64,000 bases of DNA from Bradysia coprophila. Taxonomy: Eukaryota > Arthropoda > Insecta > Diptera > Sciaridae. The stretch covers positions 2,238,150 through 2,302,149 of the forward strand of contig NW_023503501.1 of assembly GCF_014529535.1 (NCBI RefSeq), given 5' to 3'. The position numbers and the translations under genes are program-made. Below, in pieces: positions 44,310-55,899 of this stretch; position 1 is the first letter of the stretch, and each line of letters starts with the position of its first letter. The notes under the pieces were generated by a model. The model was not told where the DNA came from and ran no database searches. It saw only the letters and a list, made by a program, of their open reading frames with translations.

Positions 44310-46572
44310 CGACAGACAGTGGCAAAATACCGGCAGCGGCAAAAGTATCTCGAATTGTTGCTGTATACAAAAAGAAAGGGTCCAAAACTGATGTTAAAAG
44401 CTACAGAGTTATCGCAATACAAACATTGCTTATGAAAATTCACGACATCGCAGTCAAACGTGAAATCAGCAAGATGATCCAGCCTCAATAGACCGTGTTC
44501 ATATGACTTAATTTATTTTTTACCAAATGAACACATCGAAAAAACATTCCGAATATGTATAAATAGCTGAAAAAATATTAGTTAGTATTTTTAATTTGAG
44601 TATTACAGATTTAAAAAAAATTTGAAAATTTAAGCGCTTAAACAGAAGTACCACATTCTGAATTACCAGAGTTAAAACGAAAAACCAAAATGGCTTCGAA
44701 TGGGACATTTTAATCGTTGTTGATAAAATGTCAGTCAAAAACAAAAACGATCAAGAGCTATGTCGACAATGGAGTTCTTAAAAGCAAAATTTTTTATTAA
44801 ATGTTTATGTGTTAACGGGTAAAAGGTGGTCCATAATTTGAAAAAAAAGTAGAAAACTACTGAGTGGAGAGTTTCGTTCGAAAATTGAAATAAATCAGCA
44901 ACAGTGATAGAAGATGCTAAAGGTATTTAGAAAGCAATGTGTTTCCAATTTTGAAATAAAGTTGCATCAATTTGCGTCTTTTTTGTTTAATACAAACAGA
45001 AGTGCTTTTTTGTTGTGCATTATAGTCTATAATTTTTGTTAAAAACTCTGCCAATTACACGTTCGATGTGAATTCTAACGCCCGCTAGCACTTTACCGTT
45101 CATCAAATCTGTTGACATAGAAACAATAACAAATAAAATATCCCTATCAGCTGTGGAATAATATCCCATATTTATATTTTTTAGAGTTTCTGCTACGAAA
45201 AAAATGACCATGCGGATGGCAACGGGATGGCAATGTATATTTTAAATATTTTTTTAAAAATAAATATAATTATTTTTTCTTATGATTATCATGGTAAATC
45301 TGTTTTTTATTGAGATTCGAAACTTTTTTGTCAAAATAGCACACGGTCTATTAAAAAGCGCACAACATGGGTTCAGTTGTCACGAACCTGTTGGTCCAAA
45401 CTACGCTCGCACACCAGGCATTCGAACGTAATTGTCAATTGGACACATTCTATGGCGATTACCAGGCTGCTTTCGACAAAGTGGTCATCATGCTGTTGAT
45501 TATAAAATTTGCCAGATTCAGAATTGGTAAAAAGACTGCAAGATGGTTGTGGCAATACTTGATCGGCCGTACAAACTTTGTTCAAATTGGAAAGTCAAAG
45601 TCCAGATTGTATGAGTCACCATCTGGAGTACCACCTGGGAGTTCATTGGGACCGTTGATGTTCACCGTTTTCATCGATGACTTGGTCGACGTAGTACGTT
45701 TCGCGCATACATCGTTGTTCGCTGATGACATGAAATTGGCGTCAATAATACAAGACTTTGAAGATACGCTAAGATTGCAACGAGATATCGACAATGTGAT
45801 CAGATGGAATGAGAGAAATCGTCTTCATTTCAACAACGACAAATGCTACATTTTCAGCGCATATCGTAGCGATTCATCGTTTATCCAAGCTGACTACACA
45901 ATGGGTAATCACGTCGTCGAAAGAGTTGAAGAAATAAATGATCTTGGCGTTCGTTTCAACAGATGGTACCATCCTGGTCATCACATAGAACCAATGACGA
46001 TGAAAGCTCGGCAGATGGTTGGGTGCATCAAACACTTCTCAAACGGAAATTTCACAAAAGAAACGCAACGGATACTTTACGTAGCATATGTACGATCACG
46101 GCTTGAATTTGCATCGACTATATGGAATCCAACTGCACAAATTTACATTGATGACATCGAATCCATTCAGAAACAATTCGTGATTCATTTATTGGAAAGC
46201 CGAAGCAATGCGACGACATACAGACTAGCACCGTACGCAGATCGATGTAAACAACTTGGACTGCAAAGTTAGGAAAAGCGACGGACAGTAGCGGATGCCA
46301 CGTTCGCTTTCGACATATTCAAGGGCAACATTATTGACGATATAATCTCACCGAAATTCATACGCAACGAGAGTGTCTATAATCTTCGAGATTCTACGCT
46401 ACAGCTGTTAGTTGAACCAAGATACTCAAGCGTGTATTTGTCGAATCAACCTATCGTCACACTAATCAAACTGATAAATGGACACAAAGCAACAGTGAAC
46501 GAATCTATTAGCAGGACGGTTTTTAAAGCTGCAATTATGAAGGAACTTGACATGAATTATGATGAACTGTGA
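44310..46572 (+). pseudogene. Non-LTR reverse transcriptase (Jockey/CR1-like), disrupted
   Basis: Fingers sequence RIVAVYKKKGS and SYRVIAIQTLLMKIHD lies at about 44330-44490, then an inserted element, then from 45367 a 301-codon ORF with palm motifs GVPPGSSLGPLMF and FADDMKL (catalytic DD intact) and RSRLEFASTIWNP. An in-frame TAG at 46270 is followed by about 100 more readable codons to a stop near 46572. The junction near 45360 is also out of frame. The gene is therefore dead through at least one insertion, a frame break and one stop. Confidence 0.88.
44491..45348. mobile_element. DNA element inserted in the RT gene, 858 bp
   Basis: Short inverted ends GACCGTGT sit between TA dinucleotides (44489-44490 and 45349-45350), which would fit a Tc1/mariner-type non-autonomous element. 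The inverted match is only about 8-10 bp, so the class is tentative. There is no coding capacity. Confidence 0.6.
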
Positions 46573-46677
46573 TATATGTGTGATAATGTGAAATTGATTT
46601 TGTATTTTGTATTCTAATTGTAATCTTAATATTCAGCCAGTCTTTGGCGGTGAAAATAAAATTCATTCATTCATTCA

Positions 46678-47010
46678 TTTCATCAAAGAAGACTAGTGTT
46701 CTGAAGCATATTTTGTTAAAAATCTTTTTAGCCATTCATCGCTGATGATGTAATAATAAAATTACGAAACGTTCGACAGAAGACATAACCGCTTTTTAGT
46801 CGCATTTGGATCGATAAATTGAGTAACTTTCAACCAGTAATTTCTCATTGCCACGATCAAGAAACGTACCAATTCTCTTGGTTAACAAACGTTATTAAAA
46901 ACAGGCAAGGAACAGTTCAATTCCGTCCCGGAATTACATAAAATTATTTGATACGAATCTAAATGGAGTGTGGGGATTCAAAATTTGTCCATTGAATTTC
47001 TAAGGTAGAT
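46678..47010 (+). repeat. Direct repeat, right copy (333 bp)
   Basis: Second copy of the repeat at 43973-44298, starting directly after the (ATTC)n end of the retrotransposon. Confidence 0.88.
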
Positions 47011-47049
47011 TTTAGTTTATTTCAAAGTCATCTTTCTTTTTTTTTTTTT

Positions 47050-47055
47050 TTTATT
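47050..47055 (-). terminator. Candidate polyadenylation signal of ELOVL gene 1
   Basis: AATAAA on the - strand, about 210 bp past the stop codon of the first elongase gene, inside a T/A tract. Confidence 0.45.
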
Positions 47056-47263
47056 CAACGGACAAAACCCAATAGCTGAATATAAAACTGATTTTTTCAT
47101 TTTAACGCTTTTTGGTCAATTTCTACGTATTTTACAAAAATTTCTTCAATTAGTGATCATAATCGACAGCTGTTACATCTAGTACTTTTTTGTTGTAAAA
47201 AATGTTTTTTTTTACCGTGCGTTGATTAGACACAAACAGAAAATACACCTTCGGTTCGAGTTT

Positions 47264-48203
47264 CTACATTTTCTTCTTATTATTTTCATTGGTATTCGTC
47301 TGATTTTCCGTGTAATTGCTGCTAAACTGCAAACTTGAGCACACCGCAATTTTGTCACTTATTAGCTTTTTTGAATCGTATGCATCCAAATAAAATTTCA
47401 GAAACAGAGCCAAATTCAGTGAAGCATCGAGTATCACAAGCCAAACAATTGCAGGATTGTATCCACAACTCAACCATAACGATGCAAGTAAATAGACAAT
47501 AATAATAATAAACTGACAAATTTGAAGCATTGTCAAATATTTCTTCCACCAAAGATATTTTTTGTAGGCAGGACCCAGCGCAGCAATCAAATAATAAAAG
47601 TACATAGTCGCATGGACAACCGTGTTACAGCCGAATACCACTCCCAGTTCTATTCCCATGAAATATTTTCCAATTATCCATAATATGACAACACTAAAAA
47701 CATGATGCTGTACATGAAGAAAACTGATGTGATTTTGTTTTTTGCATAGAACGAAGAACACCGTGTCCAACAGGTCCATTATTTTATTGATTGTCATATA
47801 CCAAAATGTCACACACAGTAACATTTTTAAGTGAAGCTCCTTTTGTGGAGTTGTTTCTACACAACCGAAATATAAAAGAAATTTCCAGCAGGTTAGGTCA
47901 AGACCTGACCATGACAGAACCCAACAATTGTAGAACACTTGCAGTGCATTGTACAAAATGATGACCTTTTTTAAATTGTATGGCTCTCTATTCTTCATGA
48001 ATTTTGGTCCCAGATACAGTACGAATGCAGTATATGCAACTAAAATCAGTGCAACTGCTGAAGGTCTTCTGTACAAGAACCATGAATCGAGTAGAGGTCC
48101 TGCAAGGAAGACAATTATTTTGGTTATGAAAGGGTTTATGAAACTTACTTTTTCCTTGTTTCCATAATTCTGGCGATATTGAAAAATTGGTAAACGTGAC
48201 CAT
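47264..48203 (-). CDS. ELOVL family very-long-chain fatty acid elongase, paralogue 1, 296 aa
   Basis: ER membrane 3-ketoacyl-CoA synthase that condenses malonyl-CoA with an acyl-CoA. Exon 1 is 48203-48149 (start MVTFTNFSIS), followed by a 49 nt intron (GTAAGT/CAG) and exon 2, 48099-47264. The phase (18 codons + 1 nt) decides this start over a nearer ATG. Landmarks: LLDSWFLYRRP, IMDLLDTVFFVL, the catalytic HVQHH box (147-151), MYFYY (184-188), several hydrophobic membrane segments, and a C-terminal KKKM that fits the KKXX ER-retrieval signal. It is intact, and is the first (in + coordinates) of four same-strand paralogues. Substrate range cannot be read from sequence. Confidence 0.93.
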
Positions 48204-48289
48204 ATTGTAACTCTTCCAACGGTCTCGTACTAAAACTGAATTCGTTTGTGTTGGTCAATGTAAGTCATTGTAGTCAATACTAGATTTCG

Positions 48290-48549
48290 TTGGATGCTGC
48301 GAAAGTAATTCATTACACGAGGACACAATTTTGTGATTCGAGCAAACTCACTAGTAAGTTTTTGAGCAACAAGCTTCGGTAACTGTTTTCGAGACAAGTG
48401 TAGAGTTTGCATATCCGTGCCGAAGGCGAGGTATGCAACTACTCTTGTCAAGAAAACAGTTACCGAAGCTTGTTGCTCAAAAACACGAGTGAGTTTGCGA
48501 GTTCAACAAAATTAGGTCCGATAGCAATGAATTACGTCGCAGCATCCAA
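48290..48549. mobile_element. Foldback MITE, 260 bp
   Basis: The ends TTGGATGCTGC/GCAGCATCCAA bound an inner near-perfect stem with GAGCAACAAGCTTCGGTAAC (about 48357-48390) and its reverse (48453-48484). It lies just upstream of ELOVL gene 1. Confidence 0.75.
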
Positions 48550-48559
48550 AGTATTCTGG

Positions 48560-49593
48560 TTTATTGCCTGGTCATGCGAAAATTGACTATTACACGGCTG
48601 TTCCGAGAATTTCGTATGATCTACCTTCGGTCGAACTCAAAGAAAAACCTTTCCTTCATATAAGGACTTGATCAAATTTTCTTTATTATTTTATTTCTGA
48701 TTTCAATAGTCAAATTTTTCAGTGTTCATTCAATCACTCAATAATCATGTAACTATGAATGTTTAGAAAAAAAAAATTACTAAAAGTTCATCAACACCAA
48801 AAAAACACCACATCCACCACATCAAAAATATAGCATTGGCTCACACTTCGGCTAAAGGGATATTTTATGTGAAATCAACCATATCATCACTGGAAAAATT
48901 CAATACTGTCAGTCAGTTGATGTTAGTCTTTTTTACGTCGCGTCGTTGTAGAATTGAGTTTAAATTTTTAGTGTCGTTCAAAACGTAGCAAAAGATAAAA
49001 TTGTGCTTTCGTATTGATTATAATTTCAGTTTGGATATTTATCTTAGTTAAACTATTGAAATGGTCAAATGATTTTACTTCCTTGAAACGCTTCAAAAAC
49101 ATCGCGAATGGTTTTTGTTGGTGTATGTGTTCTGTGAAATAATTTTTTTTGGATTTAATGTTGATTTCAAAAATGGCTGACGTTCCAATATTGTTTATAA
49201 AAAAAACAATTTCATAAATGATACGTGAGGACTACGTGTATTGTGAATGATTAAATGATTTGAAGAAATAAATTAAATTCACTCTAGTGAAAAAAAATCA
49301 TAAATAAATAGTTTTGTGGTAAAATTTTTGTTTTTCAATTTCCACTAAAGAAACCCAACAATGACAAATTTTAGTTTTTCAGTAACAGTTCTATATTCTG
49401 AGTAATGTGATATCACCGACCATTCTCATATTTCGGTTTACTAGGTGCAAAACGAAAACAAAGCGAAAATTTTCATTACCTGAAAGAACTGTCAAAGTCA
49501 AGAGAACCCAAAATGTGTCCTAGTGTAATGGATCATTTTCGCAGGGGGTATATAGCCGTGTAATAGTCAATTTTCGCATGGGGCAGGCAATAA
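48560..49593. mobile_element. ~1 kb element with ~40 bp inverted ends
   Basis: TTATTGCCTG followed by GCGAAAATTGACTATTACAC at 48561-48600 reappears reversed at about 49554-49592. The interior is AT-rich and non-coding. If the first exon of ELOVL gene 1 lies at 49764, this element is inside its 5' intron. Confidence 0.7.
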
Positions 49594-49740
49594 AAGTATA
49601 TAATACACCATGCATAGTATGTATGGCATTAATTGTGATAGCTTATTACATTTTAAGCCGTCTATTTTGAATCGGCAGAGAAGGTTGAGCGACATTTTGA
49701 TGTATTTATTTTGATTAGGTTATAGAAATGTCCAATTTGT

Positions 49741-50625
49741 AAAATACCGAGAACAATATTTACCTTTCGAATTGACTGCAATGTTTGTGTTTCGAAAGCT
49801 AGATTTTCCACGTTGGATTTTACACGCTAGATTCGAATTCACTAATAAGCAACGTGTCAGCGACGAGAGTATTTCGAAAACTTAAATCGAGCCTCTAACA
49901 TTGAAGTTTGAAAAATTGAATAAGATGACTGTTTCTTGTATGTTTAATAAATACAAGTGTAATTATAACACCTTTGTCATACAAACTTTACTTACGTGCT
50001 TTAACACGTACATTATTGGCGGTGAGGGGTAACGACTGTATTGTTATATTTAGGTTTTTTTATACGCGGAAATTCTTGTATGGTAAGGAAAATAACAAGT
50101 TAGTAACTGGAACATCAGCTTAACATGACTTTCAAACTACGCCAAATATGCCAATACTCTGAGGAAAGCTAGGTACTAAATAGATATCTCGCCTAAATGT
50201 AGACTCATCGTATTTGGGTTACGTCATACGAATCATTTTGATCCTCATTATAGGATTGCTCAGGTTAAAAGTAAAGCTTAAAATATTAAATTTAATGAAC
50301 CGGTGATTGTATAACCAGCATTTTTCCATAAGGGAACACAACAGAAATATAACAATGGTACTAGTTACCCCTCACTGGTATGGTATGACAGAGGTATCAT
50401 AATAAGACTTGTGTTTAGTAAACCTACAAGAAATAGTTATCTTATTAGACTTTTCAGACTTCAATGTTATACGTTCTATTACGGTTTTTGAAATACTCTC
50501 GTCAATGACACGTTGGGTATTAGTGAAATACAATCCAGAATTCATTAATAGTTAAGCGTGGAAAGTCTAGCTTTCGAAACACATACATTGCAGTCAATAT
50601 TTTGTACATTCGCTTGTACATGATT
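49741..50625. repeat. Inverted duplication of the ELOVL upstream region
   Basis: 49741 to about 50045 and about 50355 to 50625 are diverged inverted copies. They share the ACGTGTCA.(T/C)GACGAGAG string (49852-49869 and 50496-50513) and the TGTTTCGAAAGCTAGA and GTTACCCCTCA segments. The inverted copy has lost the splice donor. The array promoter therefore exists in two opposed copies here. Confidence 0.65.
49764..49875 (-). promoter_or_regulatory. Putative non-coding first exon/promoter of ELOVL gene 1
   Basis: On the - strand an exon-like end CGAAAG/GTAAATATTG (donor at 49763) is preceded by the conserved string CTCTCGTCGCTGACACGT (49869-49852). The same string lies upstream of gene 2 (55225-55242, reversed) and gene 3 (58078-58093, with the same donor at 57978). 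Conservation 1.2-1.7 kb upstream of each start codon suggests a shared promoter and 5' UTR exon. This is inference; no transcript evidence is available. Confidence 0.45.
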
Positions 50626-50639
50626 CGAAAGGCCCGGCC

Positions 50640-51893
50640 TGGCGATGCCCGAAGGGTTTTTTGGATTTTGTACGGATGAAGAGCTTTGACAGACATTTCA
50701 CAAAATTTCTTCATACAATGTCCGAAGGGCTTTTTCAAGCCAGTCCGGAATATGGAATATCATCAGAATTATGGAAGCAAGGAAAAATTAAGTTCCATAA
50801 ATCCTTTCATAATCAAAATAATTAAAAATTTTGTGTTTAGACCTCTACTCGATTAATGACTTACCATCAGCTGTCCTGATTTTATTGGCATTCGCATACT
50901 GTATTTTGGACCATTTTAGACGAATTCGATAAAGCTTTTTCGTCGAAGTATTCAACAGAGTGAAATACACCAACGCACTTCGTGTTCAACGCACTGTTCA
51001 GTTTCAGTACTGTATTTAGAGTATCACTCATGCTTAAAGTGCGTTGGAAAAGCTAAAAATTGTATACTACATGGTAACGTCTGACATGACAGCTTTTCAA
51101 CGATTGAGTGTGGTCAATATAATCGAGAAAAGTGCGTTTTTGCCCGTATATATATATAGAGAGTGTGACGAGTGTGAAATTTGACCGCCCGAGCGAAGCC
51201 AGTGTCATAATTCACACGAGTTGCAGTATCTTATTGCATTATTAGACAGTTCGAACGAGTGAGAACTTTGCGACCAGAGGCAAGCGAAAGCCGTAATTGA
51301 TACGAGTCGCGGTATCTTATTGCAATAGTAAACAGGTTGAGTCTTATTGGAACATTGGACAATTTGATCGAATGCAGAGTGAAAACATTTCATTTTTGTC
51401 ATCACCGAGATCATCACAGTTTCCTACAACTGTTCTCCATTAACAACCTAATATAGTCGAGAATGTTCATATAATAGCATTCTAAATTAAATTGTCTGTC
51501 GCTAAACTATTATTTGGATCACTCTTGGAAGCTTCCCGGATCCTGGTAAACTAACATGGAGTTTAATGCGAGTCGCTATATTTTGTATTTAAAATGTTTT
51601 TTAGATGTTACGTATGATGTCGTTTGCAGGGACTTCACAAATTGTCCATTCTCAACCAAATGAAGAAATCAGAAAATAAATTAAGAGATTTATATTTAGT
51701 GCAATTAATTGATTAAGAAGTTTACCAATGACAAAATAGCAACATTATTATAAGAAAATTATCAGTCAAGGACCTGATATAATTGCGCCATGTATTTCTG
51801 ATGGACGCAATAATATCTCACTCCAATTTTAGAGCACATGCGACTTAGTGAGCATTGAGCAGTTTTATTTTCGACAAGAAAAACCATTTTTTG
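50640..51893. other. Spacer between ELOVL genes 1 and 2
   Basis: A hairpin with CCAACGCACTT arms lies at 50970-51047. A CGAGTGTGAA...TTCACACGAGTT region at 51160-51225 and a similar segment at 51250-51330 (both with GCAGTATCTTATTGCA-like strings) look like a small diverged repeat. No gene was found. Confidence 0.5.
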
Positions 51894-53030
51894 AGAGTGA
51901 TATCGCCAAATCTTTGGGTGATTTTTATAACTTTGGGAATAAGCGGGCTCCGATTTCAATGAGTGATACCTCGTTGGATTCGTCTTTCAATTCTAGGAAG
52001 CACGTATCTTTCACTTTTTCCAAAAAAAAATTATTTTCTGTGAAAAGCGTTCAAAAGTAAAGACATGTCAGAGGGTTCCGAAAACAGTTTTTCGGCAATA
52101 ACTCAAGAAAAAATAATTTTAAATTGCTGTAATGTTGTACGAATGTCGGTCTTGGAACATCGAAGCTGAAGGGAAGGAGGACTCTCCGAACATTCACTAT
52201 ATTTTTAGTCATAACTCTCGTGGATGTACTGTACTCGCACCAACCAGTGCGTATACTCTACCTGTAGGTCTTTCCAAGGCCGACATTCGTACAACAATAC
52301 AACATTAATAGTTATTTGCATCACTTGGATTGAAACCACGAAATTACAGTGTACTCGACTTCGTCTCGACGAAACATACATACTCATGCAAAAATTATTC
52401 TCGTGATATACGAATTCACACATATACTGTGATTGAGTGGTTTCAATCCTGTGATGCACAAAATTTTACAGTTGCCACACATACAACAAAAACAAATACA
52501 AAGCATTTCTATCGCATTTGTACACATCGTTGAAGGTTAAACTTAAATGTATAGGAGAATAAGAATAAAAACGAAACCGAAAACACGCGATACAAAGCCG
52601 AACAAGTCGATCGTTCGATGTTCATAATAATACGGAGAGTAAGCTCCACCTTCGTTTTAATTTAAAATCAAATTTCTCTCTCTGGCGAATAACGTAAATA
52701 ACCACAGGAAATGCCACTATTTAGTAAAACATTGCTCACATCCCTAGACCTGTTTACAAGGTCTGCTGAGAGAGAACTAAAAAAGTTATCGGAACTTTTG
52801 GCGCGCGATATTCAGTGTAAAATTATTTTTTCTTCAGTTAATGCTGAAAAACTGTTTTCGGAATCCTCTAACATGTCTTTACTTTTGAATGCTTTTCACA
52901 GAATTTTTTTTTCGAAAAAGTGAAAGATACGTGATTCCTAGAATTGAAAGACGAATACAACGGGCTATCACTCATTAAAATCGGATCCCGCTTGTTCCCC
53001 AATCGCCTGAAGTCTTGGCGATATCACTCT
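51894..53030. mobile_element. Foldback element, ~1.14 kb
   Basis: The ends AGAGTGATATCGCCAA are inverted copies. Subterminal arms (about 51950-52110 and 52820-52985) match each other and also parts of the long palindrome at 31791-34635 (shared GGATTCGTCTTTCAATTCTA). It is non-coding and belongs to the same family as that palindrome. Confidence 0.75.
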
Positions 53031-53129
53031 TAACTCAATTTCTAAATTTTAACTCTTTTTTTTAACAATTACTGCGTATTTTACTAAAATTAATTGAATT
53101 AGACACGAACAGAAATTCGGTTCGAGTTT

Positions 53130-54051
53130 CTACATTTTCTTCTTATTATTTTCATTGGTATCCGTCTGATTTTCCGTGTAATTGCTGCTAAACTGCAAAC
53201 TTGAGCACACCGCAATTTTGTCACTTATTAGCTTTTTTGAATCGTATGTATCGAAATAAAATTTTAGGAACAAAGCCAAATTCAGGACAGCGTGGAGTAT
53301 TGCAATGCAAGCAGTTGTACGATTGTATCCACAACTGAAGCATATCGCTGCAAGTAAATAGACAATAACAAATATAAACTGACAAATTTGAAGCATTGTC
53401 AAATATTTCTTCCACCAAAGATATTTTTTGTATGCAGGACCCAGCGCAGCAATCAAATAATAAAAGTACATAATCGTATGGACAACCGTGTTACAGCCGA
53501 ATGCCACTCCCAGCTCTATTCCGATGAAATACTTTCCAATTATCCATACTATCGCCACGCTTAAAACATGATGCTGTACGTGAAGGAAGGTGATACGGTT
53601 CTGTTTCTTGCCTAGCACGAAGAAAACCGTGTCTAACAGATTCAATATTTTGTTCACCAGCATATACCAAAATGTCACACACATTAACATTTGCAGATCT
53701 TGCTCTTTTTGTGGACTCGTTTCTATACAACCAAAATAGAAAAAATGTTTCCAGCAGGTTGCGTCAAGAGCTGACCATGACAGAACCCAAAAATTGACGA
53801 ACACTTGCAGTGCATTGTACAAAATGATGACCTTTTTTAAATTGTATGGCTCCCTATTTTTCATGAATTTTGGTCCCAGATACAGTACGAATGCAGTATA
53901 TGCAACTAAAATCAGTGCAACCGCTGACGGTCTTCTGTACAAGAACCATGAATCGAGCAGTCCTACGACAAAATTTGCAATTATTTTGGTTATGAAAGCG
54001 TTTACTGAACTTACTTTTTAATTCTGGCGATATTTCAAAAGTAATAAACAT
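53130..54051 (-). CDS. ELOVL family fatty acid elongase, paralogue 2, 289 aa
   Basis: Exon 1 is 54051-54015 (start MFITFEISPELK), intron 52 nt, exon 2 is 53962-53130; the phase matches paralogue 1. Landmarks: LLDSWFLYRRP, the LLDTVFFVL segment, HVQHH box (140-144), MYFYYLIAALGP, and C-terminal KKKM (KKXX). Exon 1 is six codons shorter than in paralogue 1 and one codon (Pro) is missing at the exon 2 start. Long stretches of nucleotide identity with paralogue 1, especially the last ~35 codons, point to recent duplication or gene conversion. It is intact and should be active by motif content. Confidence 0.92.
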
Positions 54052-55899
54052 GGTGAAGATGTATATTCCTTACAATGGTCACGTACTAAAAACTGAATGT
54101 ACCTATTGGTTATAAGTCATTAGAGTCGAACTGATAAATGAAACCAGAAATATATATTATGCCACGGCAGAGAAATATAAACCAGGAAGGAGTCGTTCAT
54201 TTTTGAAACGTCAAATTTAGGTCAATACACTATGAAAATGAACTCAAATGAACATTGACATAAATTGAAAAATTTTATTCGGAAAACACAAAGGCTCCTA
54301 GATAATTTAGGTCCCTAGTCAAATCAAGCGCTACTGCCTGGTTTACTTTACTCTGCCATGATTATGCACCTCTGTCCAAATGTTCATTTTGACGAGTGGG
54401 AGATTGTGATCCTAAGCCGAAGGCTCAAAATGGACATTTGAATAGAGGTGTATATTATTCACTAATCTGAATGTCATGGGTCTTACGGATTATAAAAACT
54501 CTAAAATGTTGGTGACAAAATATTCACTATGATTGAAAATACATGAGTGTTTGACCAAAAACCTTGAGTACACCCAAATGTTGTTCTTATTCCTTGTTAT
54601 AAATATCGACGGGGAATTAAATTCCTGAGATTAAGTTCCCAAAGAAATGTTATTCCGACGCTTCATAAACACGATAAATCGAGAAATCCTCAACGGATTT
54701 CCAAAAACATTTTTTTAAATTGACAAGGAATAAAACTCCTTAGTTCAAGTTCGAAGATTGATGTTAAAGTGTGTTAGTTTTCATGTTTGCGGTGATGTAA
54801 CCTAACTCAGAGAAAACTCAAAATATGTGTCAATTTTCGTGAAATATTGATTTTTTTCGAACTGAGGTTACATCACCACAAACATTTAAATTTTTACTGA
54901 AAGCTAACACATTTTGACACCAAACGATGGTCATACTATTTCCAAAAAGAATGCAAGTCCAAAATTATCATCAAAATAATAATAATTTTACCCCGAAATT
55001 TAGACAACAATTTAGCCATGTGTAGATTGCTCTTAATCCGCCCCTCGAGAAAGTGTGTATGAAAAAATCATATTTGAAAAATATTAAAATCAGTTTTTAC
55101 CTTGTGCAAAATGAACTCTAAATGTACAAAACATTGACCGCAAGTTTTGTGCTTCCGAAGTCTCCGTCCACAAGTAATTAATCAATTCAGGATTTTGGCT
55201 CAGTTAAGCATTAACTAAAAAGCAACGTGTCAGTGACGAGAGAATTTCGTATACTTAAATTGGATTTATTAATTGTGAAGTGAAAATCTAACAAGAGAGG
55301 TAGGTTAACTAAACAGAAGTCTAGTCATAACACCTGTTATATCTAAACAAACTATACGTAACATACAAGCCACTCATGTAATCATAAAGAGCACCTGAGC
55401 AAACTATAACTATAGTCTATAGTGTCTGAGTATAGGTGGGCAGAGCCGAGTTATCCCATGGGCACAGGGTGCTACTGGAGCAATTAAGTGCGCTGAGCTG
55501 AAGCAATTAAGAAGTTTGTAGTAAGAAAAAGAGCGTTTTCAAAGAACAAAATGTATCATTTTCTCGCTCGCTCCGCTCGTGATTATTTTTCCCATGGCGC
55601 TGGAATCGGTAATCGGGCCCTGTAGGTGGACGTGGAAGTGAGGCGTAACAACTATCACAATTTCAATCGGGAAGCCAAAGTAAAGTAGACAAATGATTTT
55701 CTGTACACAAATTTATTCACATCTTTTTTGCAGCCTGCAACAACCACCAAATATGATTTGCTTATAATATTTCAATATTTTTTGTGTATTTTCTTATTTG
55801 TAACACCTTACTCTTATTTTTACAAACATTTTTTGTATCAGACAGAAAAACCGTTGGTACCGCTTTCATCTTTTTTATTTTTTCTTTTTACAATTTTCA
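54052..55899. other. Spacer between ELOVL genes 2 and 3 with small inverted repeats
   Basis: MITE-like inverted repeats lie at about 54162-54359 (GGCAGAG ... AAACCAGG arms), 54367-54454 (CACCTCTGTCCAAATGT-type arms) and 54771-54910 (GTGTTAG and GGTGATGTAACCT arms). The conserved ACGTGTCAGTGACGAGAG string at 55225-55242 marks the putative promoter of gene 2. No coding gene was seen. Confidence 0.55.

Larger units (their letters stand above)
44299..46677 (+). mobile_element. Non-LTR retrotransposon, 5'-truncated and decayed
   Basis: The element is on the + strand. Reverse transcriptase sequence starts close to the left repeat, and the 3' end is a short (ATTC)n tract (about 46660-46677) instead of poly(A). 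A DNA element is inserted at 44491-45348. Both flanks are ~330 bp direct repeats. Confidence 0.8.

Noticed and set aside
47988..48203. Reading exon 1 of ELOVL gene 1 straight through as a 71-residue protein
   Set aside because: A strong GTAAGT donor at 48148 and an acceptor at 48100 restore the elongase frame, as in the other three copies.
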